Shown here in pieces: positions 9,052 through 17,403 of a stretch of 64,000 bases of DNA. The stretch is from an uncultured Psychrobacter sp. (lineage in GTDB: Bacteria; Pseudomonadota; Gammaproteobacteria; Pseudomonadales; Moraxellaceae): contig CANMUI010000002.1 in assembly GCA_947501045.1 (NCBI GenBank), forward strand, positions 62,001 through 126,000, in the 5' to 3' direction. Position 1 is the first letter of the stretch. The number at the start of each line of letters is the position of its first letter. The notes beneath the pieces are model-generated. The model did no database searches. It was not told the origin of the DNA and worked only from the letters and a program-made list of their open reading frames with translations. A program made the translations under genes and the position numbers.

Positions 9052-9672
9052 ATGAATAAGCGTTTATCTGGTTTACTTACTCTGTCAATGTGTGTGTTTG
9101 CTGGTTCTACAGTAGCAACTCAAGCAAATGCAGTCGATGCTCAAACCTCTCTTACTACTTTCTCCCAAGATAATGCCTCCCATATTGATCGTGTACTTGG
9201 TGAGCTTACCCGACAACACGACAACGCTTCAAACTTAGTCAAATCTGCCCGCCAACCTACATCATTAGCACTAAATAGCTCGTTGCTTACGAGTACCGAT
9301 GATAGCAGCGAAGTGACTAACGATGAGGATGTGTTAGAACGTCTAACAGCAGTCGCCTCTAATTCTGTCAGCAAGTTTAAACAAAGTGGTTTGGCTTCGT
9401 GGTATGGTCGTAAATTTCATGGCCGCAAGACCGCTAGCGGTGATACTTTTGACATGAACGCTCTAACCGCTGCTCATCGCTCATTGCCACTGAATTGTTA
9501 TGTAAAAGTCACCAATAAAACCAATGGTAAAAGTGTGGTAGTAAAAGTCAATGATCGTGGCCCCTTTCATGGCAACCGAGTATTAGATTTGTCCTATGGC
9601 GCTGCCAAACAATTGGGTATTACTAGTAAAGGCGTTGGTAACGTTTCTATTGAACGCGTTTCAGGGCCATAA
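9052..9672 (+). CDS. rlpA: RlpA-like septal protein (DPBB domain)
   Basis: A 206-residue secreted protein. A signal peptide with cleavage after TQANA (residue 27) is followed by an 80-residue spacer and a double-psi beta-barrel domain from about 112. The domain carries GLASWYGRKFHGRKTASGD, TAAHRSLPLNCYVKV and VKVNDRGPFHGNRVLDLS, with His142 and Asp168 as the expected active-site pair of the lytic transglycosylase RlpA. Unlike E. coli RlpA it has no lipobox and no C-terminal SPOR domain, so it may be freely periplasmic. GAGG six bases before the ATG supports the start. Confidence 0.88.
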   Translation: MNKRLSGLLTLSMCVFAGSTVATQANAVDAQTSLTTFSQDNASHIDRVLGELTRQHDNASNLVKSARQPTSLALNSSLLTSTDDSSEVTNDEDVLERLTAVASNSVSKFKQSGLASWYGRKFHGRKTASGDTFDMNALTAAHRSLPLNCYVKVTNKTNGKSVVVKVNDRGPFHGNRVLDLSYGAAKQLGITSKGVGNVSIERVSGP

Positions 9673-9735
9673 TTCTAGACACTGCATTAAAAATAATATT
9701 CTCAGTGTTTAAATATAATAGTTTCAATATAAAAA

Positions 9736-9770
9736 GGTGCCAAACTCATATAAGTTTGGCACCTTTTTTA
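9736..9770. terminator. Bidirectional rho-independent terminator
   Basis: A perfect 11-bp stem (GGTGCCAAACT / AGTTTGGCACC) with a 6-base loop is flanked by A5 on the left and T6 on the right. It sits between the convergent rlpA and radA and can serve both. Confidence 0.92.
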
Positions 9771-9800
9771 GTGAATATCTGTTTTAGTAAGTATTTAAAA

Positions 9801-11246
9801 CTATATCTCAAACGCTTTTTCAATTGCATCGTCTAGGCGCTCTACAGCTATTACGCTAATACCTTTAAACTGTGCTGAGGTACTAGCAGGAGCGTTCGCT
9901 TTGGGGATGATGGCATGAGTAAATCCATGCTTCATAGCCTCTTTTAGCCGCTCTTGTCCGTTAGGGACAGGACGTATCTCCCCTGACAACCCTACTTCAC
10001 CAAACACAGCTAATGATGAAGGCAGCGCTTTTTCTTTGATACTAGAGGCGCAGGCCAATAGCACCGCCAGATCAGAACCTGTCTCTATTACTTTTACGCC
10101 GCCCACCACATTGACATAAACATCCTGCCCGCTAGTATGGATGCCGCCATGCCGATGCATAACGGCTAGCAGCATCGATAATCGCTGAAAATCAAGCCCT
10201 AAGGCCATCCGCCTTGGCTGCCCTTGAGAATCATCTACGAGCGCTTGTACTTCAACCAGAAGTGGACGTGTGCCTTCTCGGCTGACCATAACTACTGAAC
10301 CGGCAACGGGCTTATCATAGCGGCTCAAAAAAATAGCTGAGGGGTTGGCAACTTCTTTAAGACCCATATCTGTCATACCAAAGATACCTAGCTCATTGAC
10401 CGCGCCAAAACGGTTTTTTACCGCGCGAATCATACGAAAGCGCGAGTCAGACTGACCCTCAAAGTAGAGCACGGTATCAACCATATGCTCAAGTACTCTT
10501 GGACCTGCCAATGTACCTTCTTTGGTCACATGACCCACTAAAAATAGCGCGGTACCTGTCTGTTTGGCATAGCGGGTTAAAATAGCAGCCGACTCGCGAA
10601 TTTGACTGACCCCGCCCGGTGCTGAATTTATGGCATCGGTATAAATAGTTTGGATAGAGTCAATGATCGCTATAGCTGGCTGCTCTTGAGTAAGGGCGGC
10701 GCAAATAGTTTCAACATTGGTTTCGGCCAGTACTCGCAAGCGATCAGCGGGTAAATCTAAGCGTTTGGCACGCATCGCTACTTGCGCGAGCGACTCCTCA
10801 CCTGTCACATATAGCGCGCTGCCTGCTAGCGAATCTGCGCGCGCCATATTGGTCGCTGTTTGCAAAAGAATAGTGGACTTACCAATACCTGGATCGCCGC
10901 CGATAAGCACTACAGAACCTGCTACCAAACCGCCGCCCAACACGCGATCAAACTCGCTGATTCCGGTTGGCATACGCGCATCTAAAGTCACACTGACCGC
11001 ATTTAGCGGCATAACTGCACTATGTGTCCCTGAATAGTTCCCGGCTGGTGCATTAGCGCTTACGCTGCGCGGTGTACCGCCGCGATTGGCTGTGGGCTTA
11101 GAGGTGCTTTTATTATGATGGGGCATGCTGACATTAGGAGCTTCAACCAAGCTATTCCATTCGCCGCAATCAGAACATTGTCCCGACCATTTACCAAAGT
11201 GAGCAGCGCAGTGCTGGCAGACATAGCTGCTTTTATTTTTTGCCAT
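9801..11246 (-). CDS. radA: RadA, DNA repair ATPase
   Basis: A 481-residue RecA-like helicase that helps branch migration in recombinational repair. An N-terminal C4 zinc finger (Cys10, Cys13, Cys24, Cys27) is followed by Walker A GGDPGIGKST (116-125), the RadA-specific KNRFG motif (277-281), and a C-terminal Lon-protease-like domain without protease activity (GLSGEIRPV). Length is slightly above the usual 455-460 because of a Ser/Thr/Asn-rich linker after the zinc finger. It is downstream of lptB on the same strand, separated by 171 bases. Confidence 0.96.
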   Translation of the reverse strand: MAKNKSSYVCQHCAAHFGKWSGQCSDCGEWNSLVEAPNVSMPHHNKSTSKPTANRGGTPRSVSANAPAGNYSGTHSAVMPLNAVSVTLDARMPTGISEFDRVLGGGLVAGSVVLIGGDPGIGKSTILLQTATNMARADSLAGSALYVTGEESLAQVAMRAKRLDLPADRLRVLAETNVETICAALTQEQPAIAIIDSIQTIYTDAINSAPGGVSQIRESAAILTRYAKQTGTALFLVGHVTKEGTLAGPRVLEHMVDTVLYFEGQSDSRFRMIRAVKNRFGAVNELGIFGMTDMGLKEVANPSAIFLSRYDKPVAGSVVMVSREGTRPLLVEVQALVDDSQGQPRRMALGLDFQRLSMLLAVMHRHGGIHTSGQDVYVNVVGGVKVIETGSDLAVLLACASSIKEKALPSSLAVFGEVGLSGEIRPVPNGQERLKEAMKHGFTHAIIPKANAPASTSAQFKGISVIAVERLDDAIEKAFEI

Positions 11247-11417
11247 CGTGTATAGGCCTTCTTTGAGTAGCAGATAAAGAAAAAATAATTAGAGTTACAA
11301 AGAATAACGAGCTACCGTTGACACGGTCAGCTCATAAAATGATTAGGATAGGTAAAGTATTTTGTTAAACCAGTTGTTTTGATTGATACAGATAAGAATA
11401 GAGCTATAAGAAGGTGT

Positions 11418-12197
11418 TTAAGCTTGAAAATCCTTACCCAAATAGACAGATTTTACTAAATCATTGTTTAGAATATCTTGTGCCGTGCCATCAGCGATAA
11501 TAGCGCCCTCTGAGACGATATAAGCTTTCTCGCAAATGGCTAGCGTATCTCGAACATTATGATCAGTAATCAACACTCCGATACCACGATTCTTGAGGGT
11601 CATAATGACCTCTTTTATATCGCTTACCGAGATAGGATCTACGCCAGCAAAAGGCTCGTCTAACAATATAAACTTAGGATCAGCCGCTAAAGCGCGTGCA
11701 ATCTCACAGCGGCGACGCTCGCCGCCTGAGACACTCATGCCTAGCGATTTTCGCACATGTTCTAGATGGAACTCACCGATCAGTTTTTCAAGCTCCTGGC
11801 CTTGTTCAGCGCTCGTTAATTCTTTACGGGTTTGTAAAATAGCTAAAATATTATCTTCAATGGATAGCTTACGAAAGATAGACGCTTCTTGCGGCAAATA
11901 ACCGATACCAGCGCGGGCACGCTCATGCATAGCATATTTTGATAAGTCCATTTTACCTAAAGTAACCCGGCCTTTATCCATATTAACCAGACCAACTACC
12001 ATGTAAAAACTGGTTGTTTTACCAGCGCCGTTAGGTCCTAATAAGCCTACGACTTGACCTTGCTCAACAGAAAATGAGACATCTTTTACTACCCAGCGCT
12101 TGCCATAACGTTTACCTAGATTTTGCATAACTAGGCGCACGGCAGGCTCAGTAGGGCTCACTGGCGACCGCTGATCAGTGTTTCTATACTCGCTCAT
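11418..12197 (-). CDS. lptB: LptB, LPS export ABC transporter ATPase
   Basis: A 259-residue cytoplasmic ATPase that powers LptB2FGC and drives LPS through the Lpt bridge. Walker A GPNGAGKTT (54-62), signature VSGGE (156-160), Walker B FILLDE (176-181) and switch His213 (ITDHN) are all present. About 20 extra N-terminal residues precede the conserved domain. It is the last of kdsD-kdsC-lptC-lptA-lptB, 101 bases after lptA. Confidence 0.97.
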   Translation of the reverse strand: MSEYRNTDQRSPVSPTEPAVRLVMQNLGKRYGKRWVVKDVSFSVEQGQVVGLLGPNGAGKTTSFYMVVGLVNMDKGRVTLGKMDLSKYAMHERARAGIGYLPQEASIFRKLSIEDNILAILQTRKELTSAEQGQELEKLIGEFHLEHVRKSLGMSVSGGERRRCEIARALAADPKFILLDEPFAGVDPISVSDIKEVIMTLKNRGIGVLITDHNVRDTLAICEKAYIVSEGAIIADGTAQDILNNDLVKSVYLGKDFQA

Positions 12198-12298
12198 AAC
12201 TTACTCAGACTATTATATAACATGAAGACAGGTACCAGCTTTAAAGACAAGTTTGATGGATCTTGACACATTTAGAACTTAGATAAATAAACGCTCAG

Positions 12299-12859
12299 TT
12301 AGCGTATACCACTTTGATTGGTATTACTGCTAGGCGGCAGTATCAGCTCAACCCGCTGGCTGCTTCCCGCAGTTGCCTCAACATCACCTGCTTTTAGACT
12401 ATAACGTATGACATTACCAGCAAAGCTAGCGCCATTTTGGGTCAATTTAGCATTACCTTTTAGCGTGATAATGCCATTTACTGCGTTGTACTCAATCTCG
12501 TTAGCTTGCCCTTTCGCTAAGCCTTTTTCTTGAGTAACCACTTGCTGCATAGTCGCAGGACGCCCTGTTGCAACAGCAGAATTAATACTGCGCTGCGGTG
12601 ACAAATTAACGGTTATATTATCAGCGGTAAGCTTGAGCGTACCCTGCGTAATAATGACATTGCCGGAGTAACTGGTAACCCCAGTACGCTCGCTATAGGT
12701 AGCCTTATCTGCTAAAAGTTTGATCTCTTGATTGGCATCTGAGGGTAATGCTTGGCTATATAAAGGCAGCATGAATAGCACAGCGATCGGTAACGCACGC
12801 CGTTTACTTAAGTAGCGCTGCGCTTTAAAATGCTTGGCAGACAACAATTTAGATTTCAT
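12299..12859 (-). CDS. lptA: LptA, periplasmic LPS bridge protein
   Basis: A 186-residue OstA-like beta-jellyroll protein that forms the periplasmic bridge carrying LPS. A basic n-region (KAQRYLSKRRALP) and hydrophobic core give a signal peptide cleaved near LYSQA/LPSD. The mature part shows the jellyroll repeats GNVIITQGTLKLTADNITV and NGIITLKGNAKLTQNGASFAG. Position between lptC and lptB supports the call. Confidence 0.93.
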   Translation of the reverse strand: MKSKLLSAKHFKAQRYLSKRRALPIAVLFMLPLYSQALPSDANQEIKLLADKATYSERTGVTSYSGNVIITQGTLKLTADNITVNLSPQRSINSAVATGRPATMQQVVTQEKGLAKGQANEIEYNAVNGIITLKGNAKLTQNGASFAGNVIRYSLKAGDVEATAGSSQRVELILPPSSNTNQSGIR

Positions 12860-12938
12860 ACGCCGTTACTCTTTTTATAGTTGATTATTAATAGGTACCA
12901 CAAACTTTTAAACTATCAGGTAGTATCCACACAAAAGA

Positions 12939-13553
12939 TTAAAACAAAGCTTGATCTTGACGCTCAGCTGGTGTGAATGAAACGGCAACTTGCCCAAACT
13001 CATATTCCCCCGTTTCAAGATTGGCTATCATGTTTGAGGCCTCAAAACGGTTCATACCTTGTACCACCTTGACAGCTTCATCACTATAGACTTGTCTAGA
13101 TTTAGTGTTACCCTTTAAGGTCTGACCAGTCACTTGAATAGGTTCTTTATCTGAATTACTAGTACTATTTGTACCGCTCTCCTCTGCGCCCACGGTATCC
13201 TCGCTAACAAGAGTAAACCCTCCTGATAAGCTCAGCTCGCCCGTCTGCTGATTGATGGTAGCACTACCAGCTTGGATTCGATAACGCAGCTCAGCGGATG
13301 GCTCCCAGTTCATAGTAATACCAGACATCTCATCTAGATTGGTTTCAGGATTATGAGTTAGTGACTTGGCGTTAAGCTCGTACTCTGTTTCACCTTGCTC
13401 ATTGGTCTGTACCGCCTGAATATCTGTAGCCTCGTAATCAACTTCTGAAGCCTCTATATTGACAGGTGGCGATATCTTACCTTGTTGCTGAAAGAACCAT
13501 CCTGCAATACCGGCAATAATTAAAGCCAAGACGATTAGTATCCGAGTATTCAC
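12939..13553 (-). CDS. lptC: LptC, inner-membrane LPS export protein
   Basis: A 204-residue bitopic protein that passes LPS from LptBFG to LptA. One N-terminal membrane helix (ILIVLALIIAGIAGWFF) precedes a periplasmic jellyroll domain (LTHNPETNLDEMSGITMNW; SATINQQTGELSLSGGF). It starts with GTG at 13553, and the stop of kdsC overlaps it in a GTGA, pointing to translational coupling. A Ser/Asn/Glu-rich insert around residues 122-138 is not typical of the family. Confidence 0.92.
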   Translation of the reverse strand: MNTRILIVLALIIAGIAGWFFQQQGKISPPVNIEASEVDYEATDIQAVQTNEQGETEYELNAKSLTHNPETNLDEMSGITMNWEPSAELRYRIQAGSATINQQTGELSLSGGFTLVSEDTVGAEESGTNSTSNSDKEPIQVTGQTLKGNTKSRQVYSDEAVKVVQGMNRFEASNMIANLETGEYEFGQVAVSFTPAERQDQALF

Positions 13554-14113
13554 GACAAGTTATCCTGAGATGATTCATCAAGCGTATAGCGAGCAATAAA
13601 ATCCTGATAATGACCGTGACCTTTTAAGATAAGATCACATACCTCACGTACCGCGCCCGTGCCCCCGCTACGAGTCGTCACCATATCACTGCGATTGATG
13701 ACCTCTGTATGAGCGTTGGGTACAGTAGCAGCAAAACCAACTGTTTGCATGGCTTTAATATCCGGTAGATCATCACCCATATAAGCACAGTCAGCCGCGC
13801 TGATATTTAGCTTTGGATCAAGTGTTAACAGCAGCTCATTTAAAGCGATCAGCTTATCATCACGGCCTTGTACGACATAATCAATGCCTATCTCAACCGC
13901 ACGTTTGTCCACCATAGGACTACTACGGCCAGTAATAATAGCCGTCAGGATACCATAACGCGCCAAGGACTTAATCCCTATACCGTCTTGTACTGAAAAG
14001 GCTTTGGTCTCAGTACCAGTAGCATCATAGATAATCTGACCGTTGGATAAAATACCATCAACATCTAAAATAAGCATTTTAACTTGACCAGCTTTTTTGA
14101 TTAAGTCTTGCAT
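13550..14113 (-). CDS. kdsC: KdsC, Kdo-8-phosphate phosphatase
   Basis: A 187-residue HAD-family phosphatase that converts Kdo-8-P to Kdo for LPS inner core. Motif I is LILDVDGILSNG with Asp17 as nucleophile and Asp19 as acid/base. GYGILTAIITGRSS-like motif II (ARYGILTAIITGRSS) and YMGDDLPDIKAM (motif IV) follow. It lacks a cap domain, as typical for this tetrameric type. It lies between kdsD and lptC. Confidence 0.96.
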   Translation of the reverse strand: MQDLIKKAGQVKMLILDVDGILSNGQIIYDATGTETKAFSVQDGIGIKSLARYGILTAIITGRSSPMVDKRAVEIGIDYVVQGRDDKLIALNELLLTLDPKLNISAADCAYMGDDLPDIKAMQTVGFAATVPNAHTEVINRSDMVTTRSGGTGAVREVCDLILKGHGHYQDFIARYTLDESSQDNLS

Positions 14114-14175
14114 AATGTATCTCTTATAAAGTCTTTTATTAAAGCATGAAGCGCGTATAACGTAAAGTTAAGTGT

Positions 14176-15168
14176 TTATTTTACGCCTGCTTGCAGCAAG
14201 TCATGTACCGTAATGATAGCATCTAAGCGCTCTTGTTCGTCTATTACCAATAACTGACTGATCGCATTTTCATTCATGACGCTAAGGGCATCTGAGGCAC
14301 GCATGGTTTTGCTGACTTGACGTGGGTTGCTGGTCATTACCTCATGCATGGGTGTTGCAAGATCGATTCCTCTTTCTAACCCACGGCGTAAGTCGCCATC
14401 AGTAAACACTCCTACAACCTTTTGTTCATCGTCAACCACCACCGTCATACCCAATCGTCCCGCAGACATAATAAATAGGGCCTCTTGTAGCGGCGCTCGT
14501 TGATCAATAATAGGCAAGCTCTCAGATTCGCTATGCATAAGATCCTCAACCCGCGTTAGTAGCTGACGACCAAGCGCGCCGGCAGGATGGGATAAAGCAA
14601 AATCTTCTGAGGTAAAATTACGAGCATGTACCAAGGCAACGGCTAATGCATCCCCCAGCGCTAAAGTAGCGGTAGTACTAGAGGTGGGGGCAAGGTTCAA
14701 TGGACAAGCCTCCTTTGACTTACCTAGTGTCAGTATGATATCGGCGGCGCGAGGCAACATGCCGCGTTGGTCACGACTGATGCTAATCAGCGGAATGCCT
14801 AACCGCTTTACTACTGGCAAGAGAGTCTTAATCTCATCTGATTCGCCAGAGTTTGAAATAGCTAGCAGCACATCACCTTTGACTAACATGCCTAGATCAC
14901 CATGACCTGCCTCTCCTGGATGCATAAAAAATGCAGGGGTGCCAGTGGAGGCAAAAGTAGCTGCTATCTTACGACCGATCAGCCCTGACTTACCCATACC
15001 TGTCACGACCACTCGTCCCTTACACGCCAAAATAATATCGCAAGCCTTAGCAAATCGATCATCTATTTGTTCGGTTAGCAGTGCTAATGCCGCCTTTTCA
15101 GTATTAATAGCATCGATAGCATGGCTGATATGTTGATCGTAAGTTTGCTTGCTTGCGCAGTTATTCAT
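14176..15168 (-). CDS. kdsD: KdsD, arabinose-5-phosphate isomerase
   Basis: A 330-residue enzyme that converts ribulose-5-P to arabinose-5-P, the first step of Kdo synthesis. An SIS domain occupies about 45-180 (GRVVVTGMGKSGLIGRKIA; HPGEAGHGDLGML; SNSGESDE). Two CBS domains follow (about 215-265 and 275-330). It heads the Kdo/Lpt block and is separated from hfq upstream by a terminator. Confidence 0.96.
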   Translation of the reverse strand: MNNCASKQTYDQHISHAIDAINTEKAALALLTEQIDDRFAKACDIILACKGRVVVTGMGKSGLIGRKIAATFASTGTPAFFMHPGEAGHGDLGMLVKGDVLLAISNSGESDEIKTLLPVVKRLGIPLISISRDQRGMLPRAADIILTLGKSKEACPLNLAPTSSTTATLALGDALAVALVHARNFTSEDFALSHPAGALGRQLLTRVEDLMHSESESLPIIDQRAPLQEALFIMSAGRLGMTVVVDDEQKVVGVFTDGDLRRGLERGIDLATPMHEVMTSNPRQVSKTMRASDALSVMNENAISQLLVIDEQERLDAIITVHDLLQAGVK

Positions 15169-15283
15169 GGTCTAACCCGTTACTAGTAATTTAACAATGG
15201 CGTATTTTACTATATTGTGATCAATATTAGAAATGCAGCTAAAAACAATGTCGATAAAAAAATAGCAGAATCTTCTTAACTTA

Positions 15284-15311
15284 TACAAAAAAAACCCACT
15301 TAAAAGCAGGT
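15284..15311 (-). terminator. Terminator downstream of hfq
   Basis: On the minus strand a 7-bp stem (ACCTGCT / AGTGGGT, two G-T wobbles) with a 4-base loop is followed by a run of eight T. It lies about 50 bases beyond the hfq stop. Confidence 0.7.
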
Positions 15312-15359
15312 CTTTTCGTTGGCAAATACGTAGATAATTAGCTTTTATAACCGTCTTAA

Positions 15360-15890
15360 TTAGCTGTTGTCGTCATTACCAAAGTCTTCATCTGATTTGG
15401 CACTGGATACGTCATTCTCTGCTGGGGTCTCAAGACCACGATCTTGACCTAAGCTTCCACGCTCAAAACCACGATCCTGACCTAAGCTTCCACGCTCAAA
15501 ACCCCGGTCTTGACCCTGACCAAAACCGCCACGATTGAAACCGCTACGATTGGAGGCAAAACCGCGTTCTTCAAAGCCACTACCCGTATTACTACCGCGC
15601 TCAAAACTAGGGTTTGCGCCTTGATAACCAGCTGCCCCTGGGTTCTGTATAGCGCTGCCTGAAACTGCTGTAGTTGTCGTACCCCGTGGATTGCGCGCTG
15701 GTACTACTGTTGAGATAGCATGTTTATAAACCATCTGACTAACTGTATTTTTAAGTAAAACAACATATTGATCAAATGACTCAATCTGGCCTTGGAGTTT
15801 GATACCGTTGACCAAAAAAATAGAAACAGGAATGCGATCTTTGCGCAGTGAGTTTAAGAACGGATCTTGTAATGTTTGTCCCTTTGACAT
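15360..15890 (-). CDS. hfq: Hfq RNA chaperone with long repetitive C-terminal tail
   Basis: A 176-residue Hfq; E. coli Hfq has 102. The Sm core covers residues 1-66 with Gln8, the Sm1 segment VNGIKLQGQIESFDQYVVLL and the Sm2 motif YKHAIST including Lys56 and His57. The tail is Gly/Arg/Phe/Gln-rich and holds a tandem 11-residue repeat, QDRGFERGSLG, at 127-137 and 138-148 followed by a partial copy. It ends in an acidic stretch (SDEDFGNDDNS). Long Gly-rich tails are known in Moraxellaceae Hfq. It follows miaA, the usual neighbour, but with a 375-base gap that probably holds its own promoter. Confidence 0.97.
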   Translation of the reverse strand: MSKGQTLQDPFLNSLRKDRIPVSIFLVNGIKLQGQIESFDQYVVLLKNTVSQMVYKHAISTVVPARNPRGTTTTAVSGSAIQNPGAAGYQGANPSFERGSNTGSGFEERGFASNRSGFNRGGFGQGQDRGFERGSLGQDRGFERGSLGQDRGLETPAENDVSSAKSDEDFGNDDNS

Positions 15891-16265
15891 AAAAACTCTC
15901 CTAATTATTATATTTTGAATGTTAGTTATTATAAGTGCTTATTTAATTATAATGGTTAAAAAAAGATACAATAATAAATTTTATTCATAAAATGTATTTA
16001 AATAAGCACTGATGGTTTCTTGAGTTATGTGACTCTGAAAAAGTACGGTTTTCTTGTAAATATTTCAGTAACTACTTGTTTGTACAGTGCTTTTAATAAA
16101 TACTACCTAATAGTAACAAAGATAACCGATGTTTGCTTTCTTACCATTTAGTATCAAAATTGATATTAAATTATAACAGTTATTTTGCTTGTAGCTTAGA
16201 TATTATTACCATTTATTATTGAACAATAGCTTGCCATACCCTTGTTATCTCTTATTACCTGAACG
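15891..16265. other. AT-rich gap between miaA and hfq
   Basis: 375 bp with no coding frame of interest. It likely holds the hfq promoter and 5' leader. I see no strong hairpin followed by T for miaA, so read-through from miaA remains possible. Confidence 0.5.
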
Positions 16266-17357
16266 TTAGCGCAGATAATTACCAGCTTGCCTCATTGTTG
16301 TCAATGATGATATTACAATTTTGTTACTCTTTTCATCTTCAGCGGGGTCGCTATTTAGATTTTGTAATTGAACTAATTTACGTAGCCAAGTGTACTGTCT
16401 TTTTGCAAGTTGTCTTGTGGCATATAAAGCTTTGTTTTGCATTTCTTGATAAGCCATACTACTCGTTACCTCTGGATTAGCGCAATCAAAAGTATTATAA
16501 AATAGTTCTTTATCCAGATGCGGTTGATCGAAAACAGGATGATTGGTTTGCACTAAATACTCTAATACTTGCCGATAACCGACGCAGCGCATTGATGGCA
16601 TACTAGGCGTTAAAGCATAGTTATTGAGTAAATAAATAACCTCTGTAACCAGCCCCTCCTCCCACATGATATCCAAACGCTGAGCAATACGCTTATGCAG
16701 CCAAGTGCGCTCAGGTATCACTGCCAGTGCATGCCACTGCTGGTCTGGATTGTTAGCTAAAGCTTGCTTAGGTCGCTGTTGCCAATCACTTATCGGTATT
16801 TTAGTTTGCAAATAAACTTCAATAGCACGCGTGATACGCTGAGTGTCAGTAGGCTTTAGACGTTTATGACTAACAGGATCAACTTCGGCTAGATACTGGT
16901 ACAACGCTTCAATACCGTCGTTTTGTCGCCACCGCTCCACTTGTTTACGTACGCTCTCATCACTATCAGGAACAGGGGATAATCCATCGAGTAGCGCCAT
17001 GTAATACATCATCGTACCGCCAACCAGTAACGGTATTTTATGGCTTTGGTGACAGCGATCGATGAGCAGGGCTACGTCGTTGACGAACTGAGCTACACTA
17101 TAAGTTTGAGTAGGATCAATAATATTAACTAAATGATGGGGATAACGCTCAAGCTCAGCAGCTGACGGTTTGGCTGTCCCGATATTCATATCGCGGTATA
17201 TTAGTGCCGAGTCTACTGATATCAGCTCATAGCGCCCCGTATCATATAGCTCATAAGCAAGTGCAGTCTTACCACTGGCCGTTGGTGCCATCAAGCATAC
17301 CACACTGTTATCAGGCAGCTTTTGAGACAACTTTTTTGATAAAACATGAGAGGACAT
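16266..17357 (-). CDS. miaA: MiaA, tRNA dimethylallyltransferase
   Basis: A 363-residue enzyme that adds the isopentenyl group to A37 of tRNAs reading UNN codons. The P-loop APTASGKT lies near residues 24-31, followed by ISVDSALIYRDMNIGTAKP, HHLVNIIDP, VGGTMMYYMALLDGLS, and RAIEVYLQTKIP. An in-frame ATG 21 bases upstream exists, but AAGG placed 7 bases before the ATG at 17357 favours the shorter form, which begins 46 bases after mutL stops. The region around 275-310 contains an unusual insertion (LVQTNHPVFDQPHLDKELFYN) relative to E. coli MiaA. Confidence 0.94.
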   Translation of the reverse strand: MSSHVLSKKLSQKLPDNSVVCLMAPTASGKTALAYELYDTGRYELISVDSALIYRDMNIGTAKPSAAELERYPHHLVNIIDPTQTYSVAQFVNDVALLIDRCHQSHKIPLLVGGTMMYYMALLDGLSPVPDSDESVRKQVERWRQNDGIEALYQYLAEVDPVSHKRLKPTDTQRITRAIEVYLQTKIPISDWQQRPKQALANNPDQQWHALAVIPERTWLHKRIAQRLDIMWEEGLVTEVIYLLNNYALTPSMPSMRCVGYRQVLEYLVQTNHPVFDQPHLDKELFYNTFDCANPEVTSSMAYQEMQNKALYATRQLAKRQYTWLRKLVQLQNLNSDPAEDEKSNKIVISSLTTMRQAGNYLR

Positions 17358-17403
17358 ACGATTACCTTGGTAAGTCATATAATTAGCAGATTATATAAAT
17401 AAA

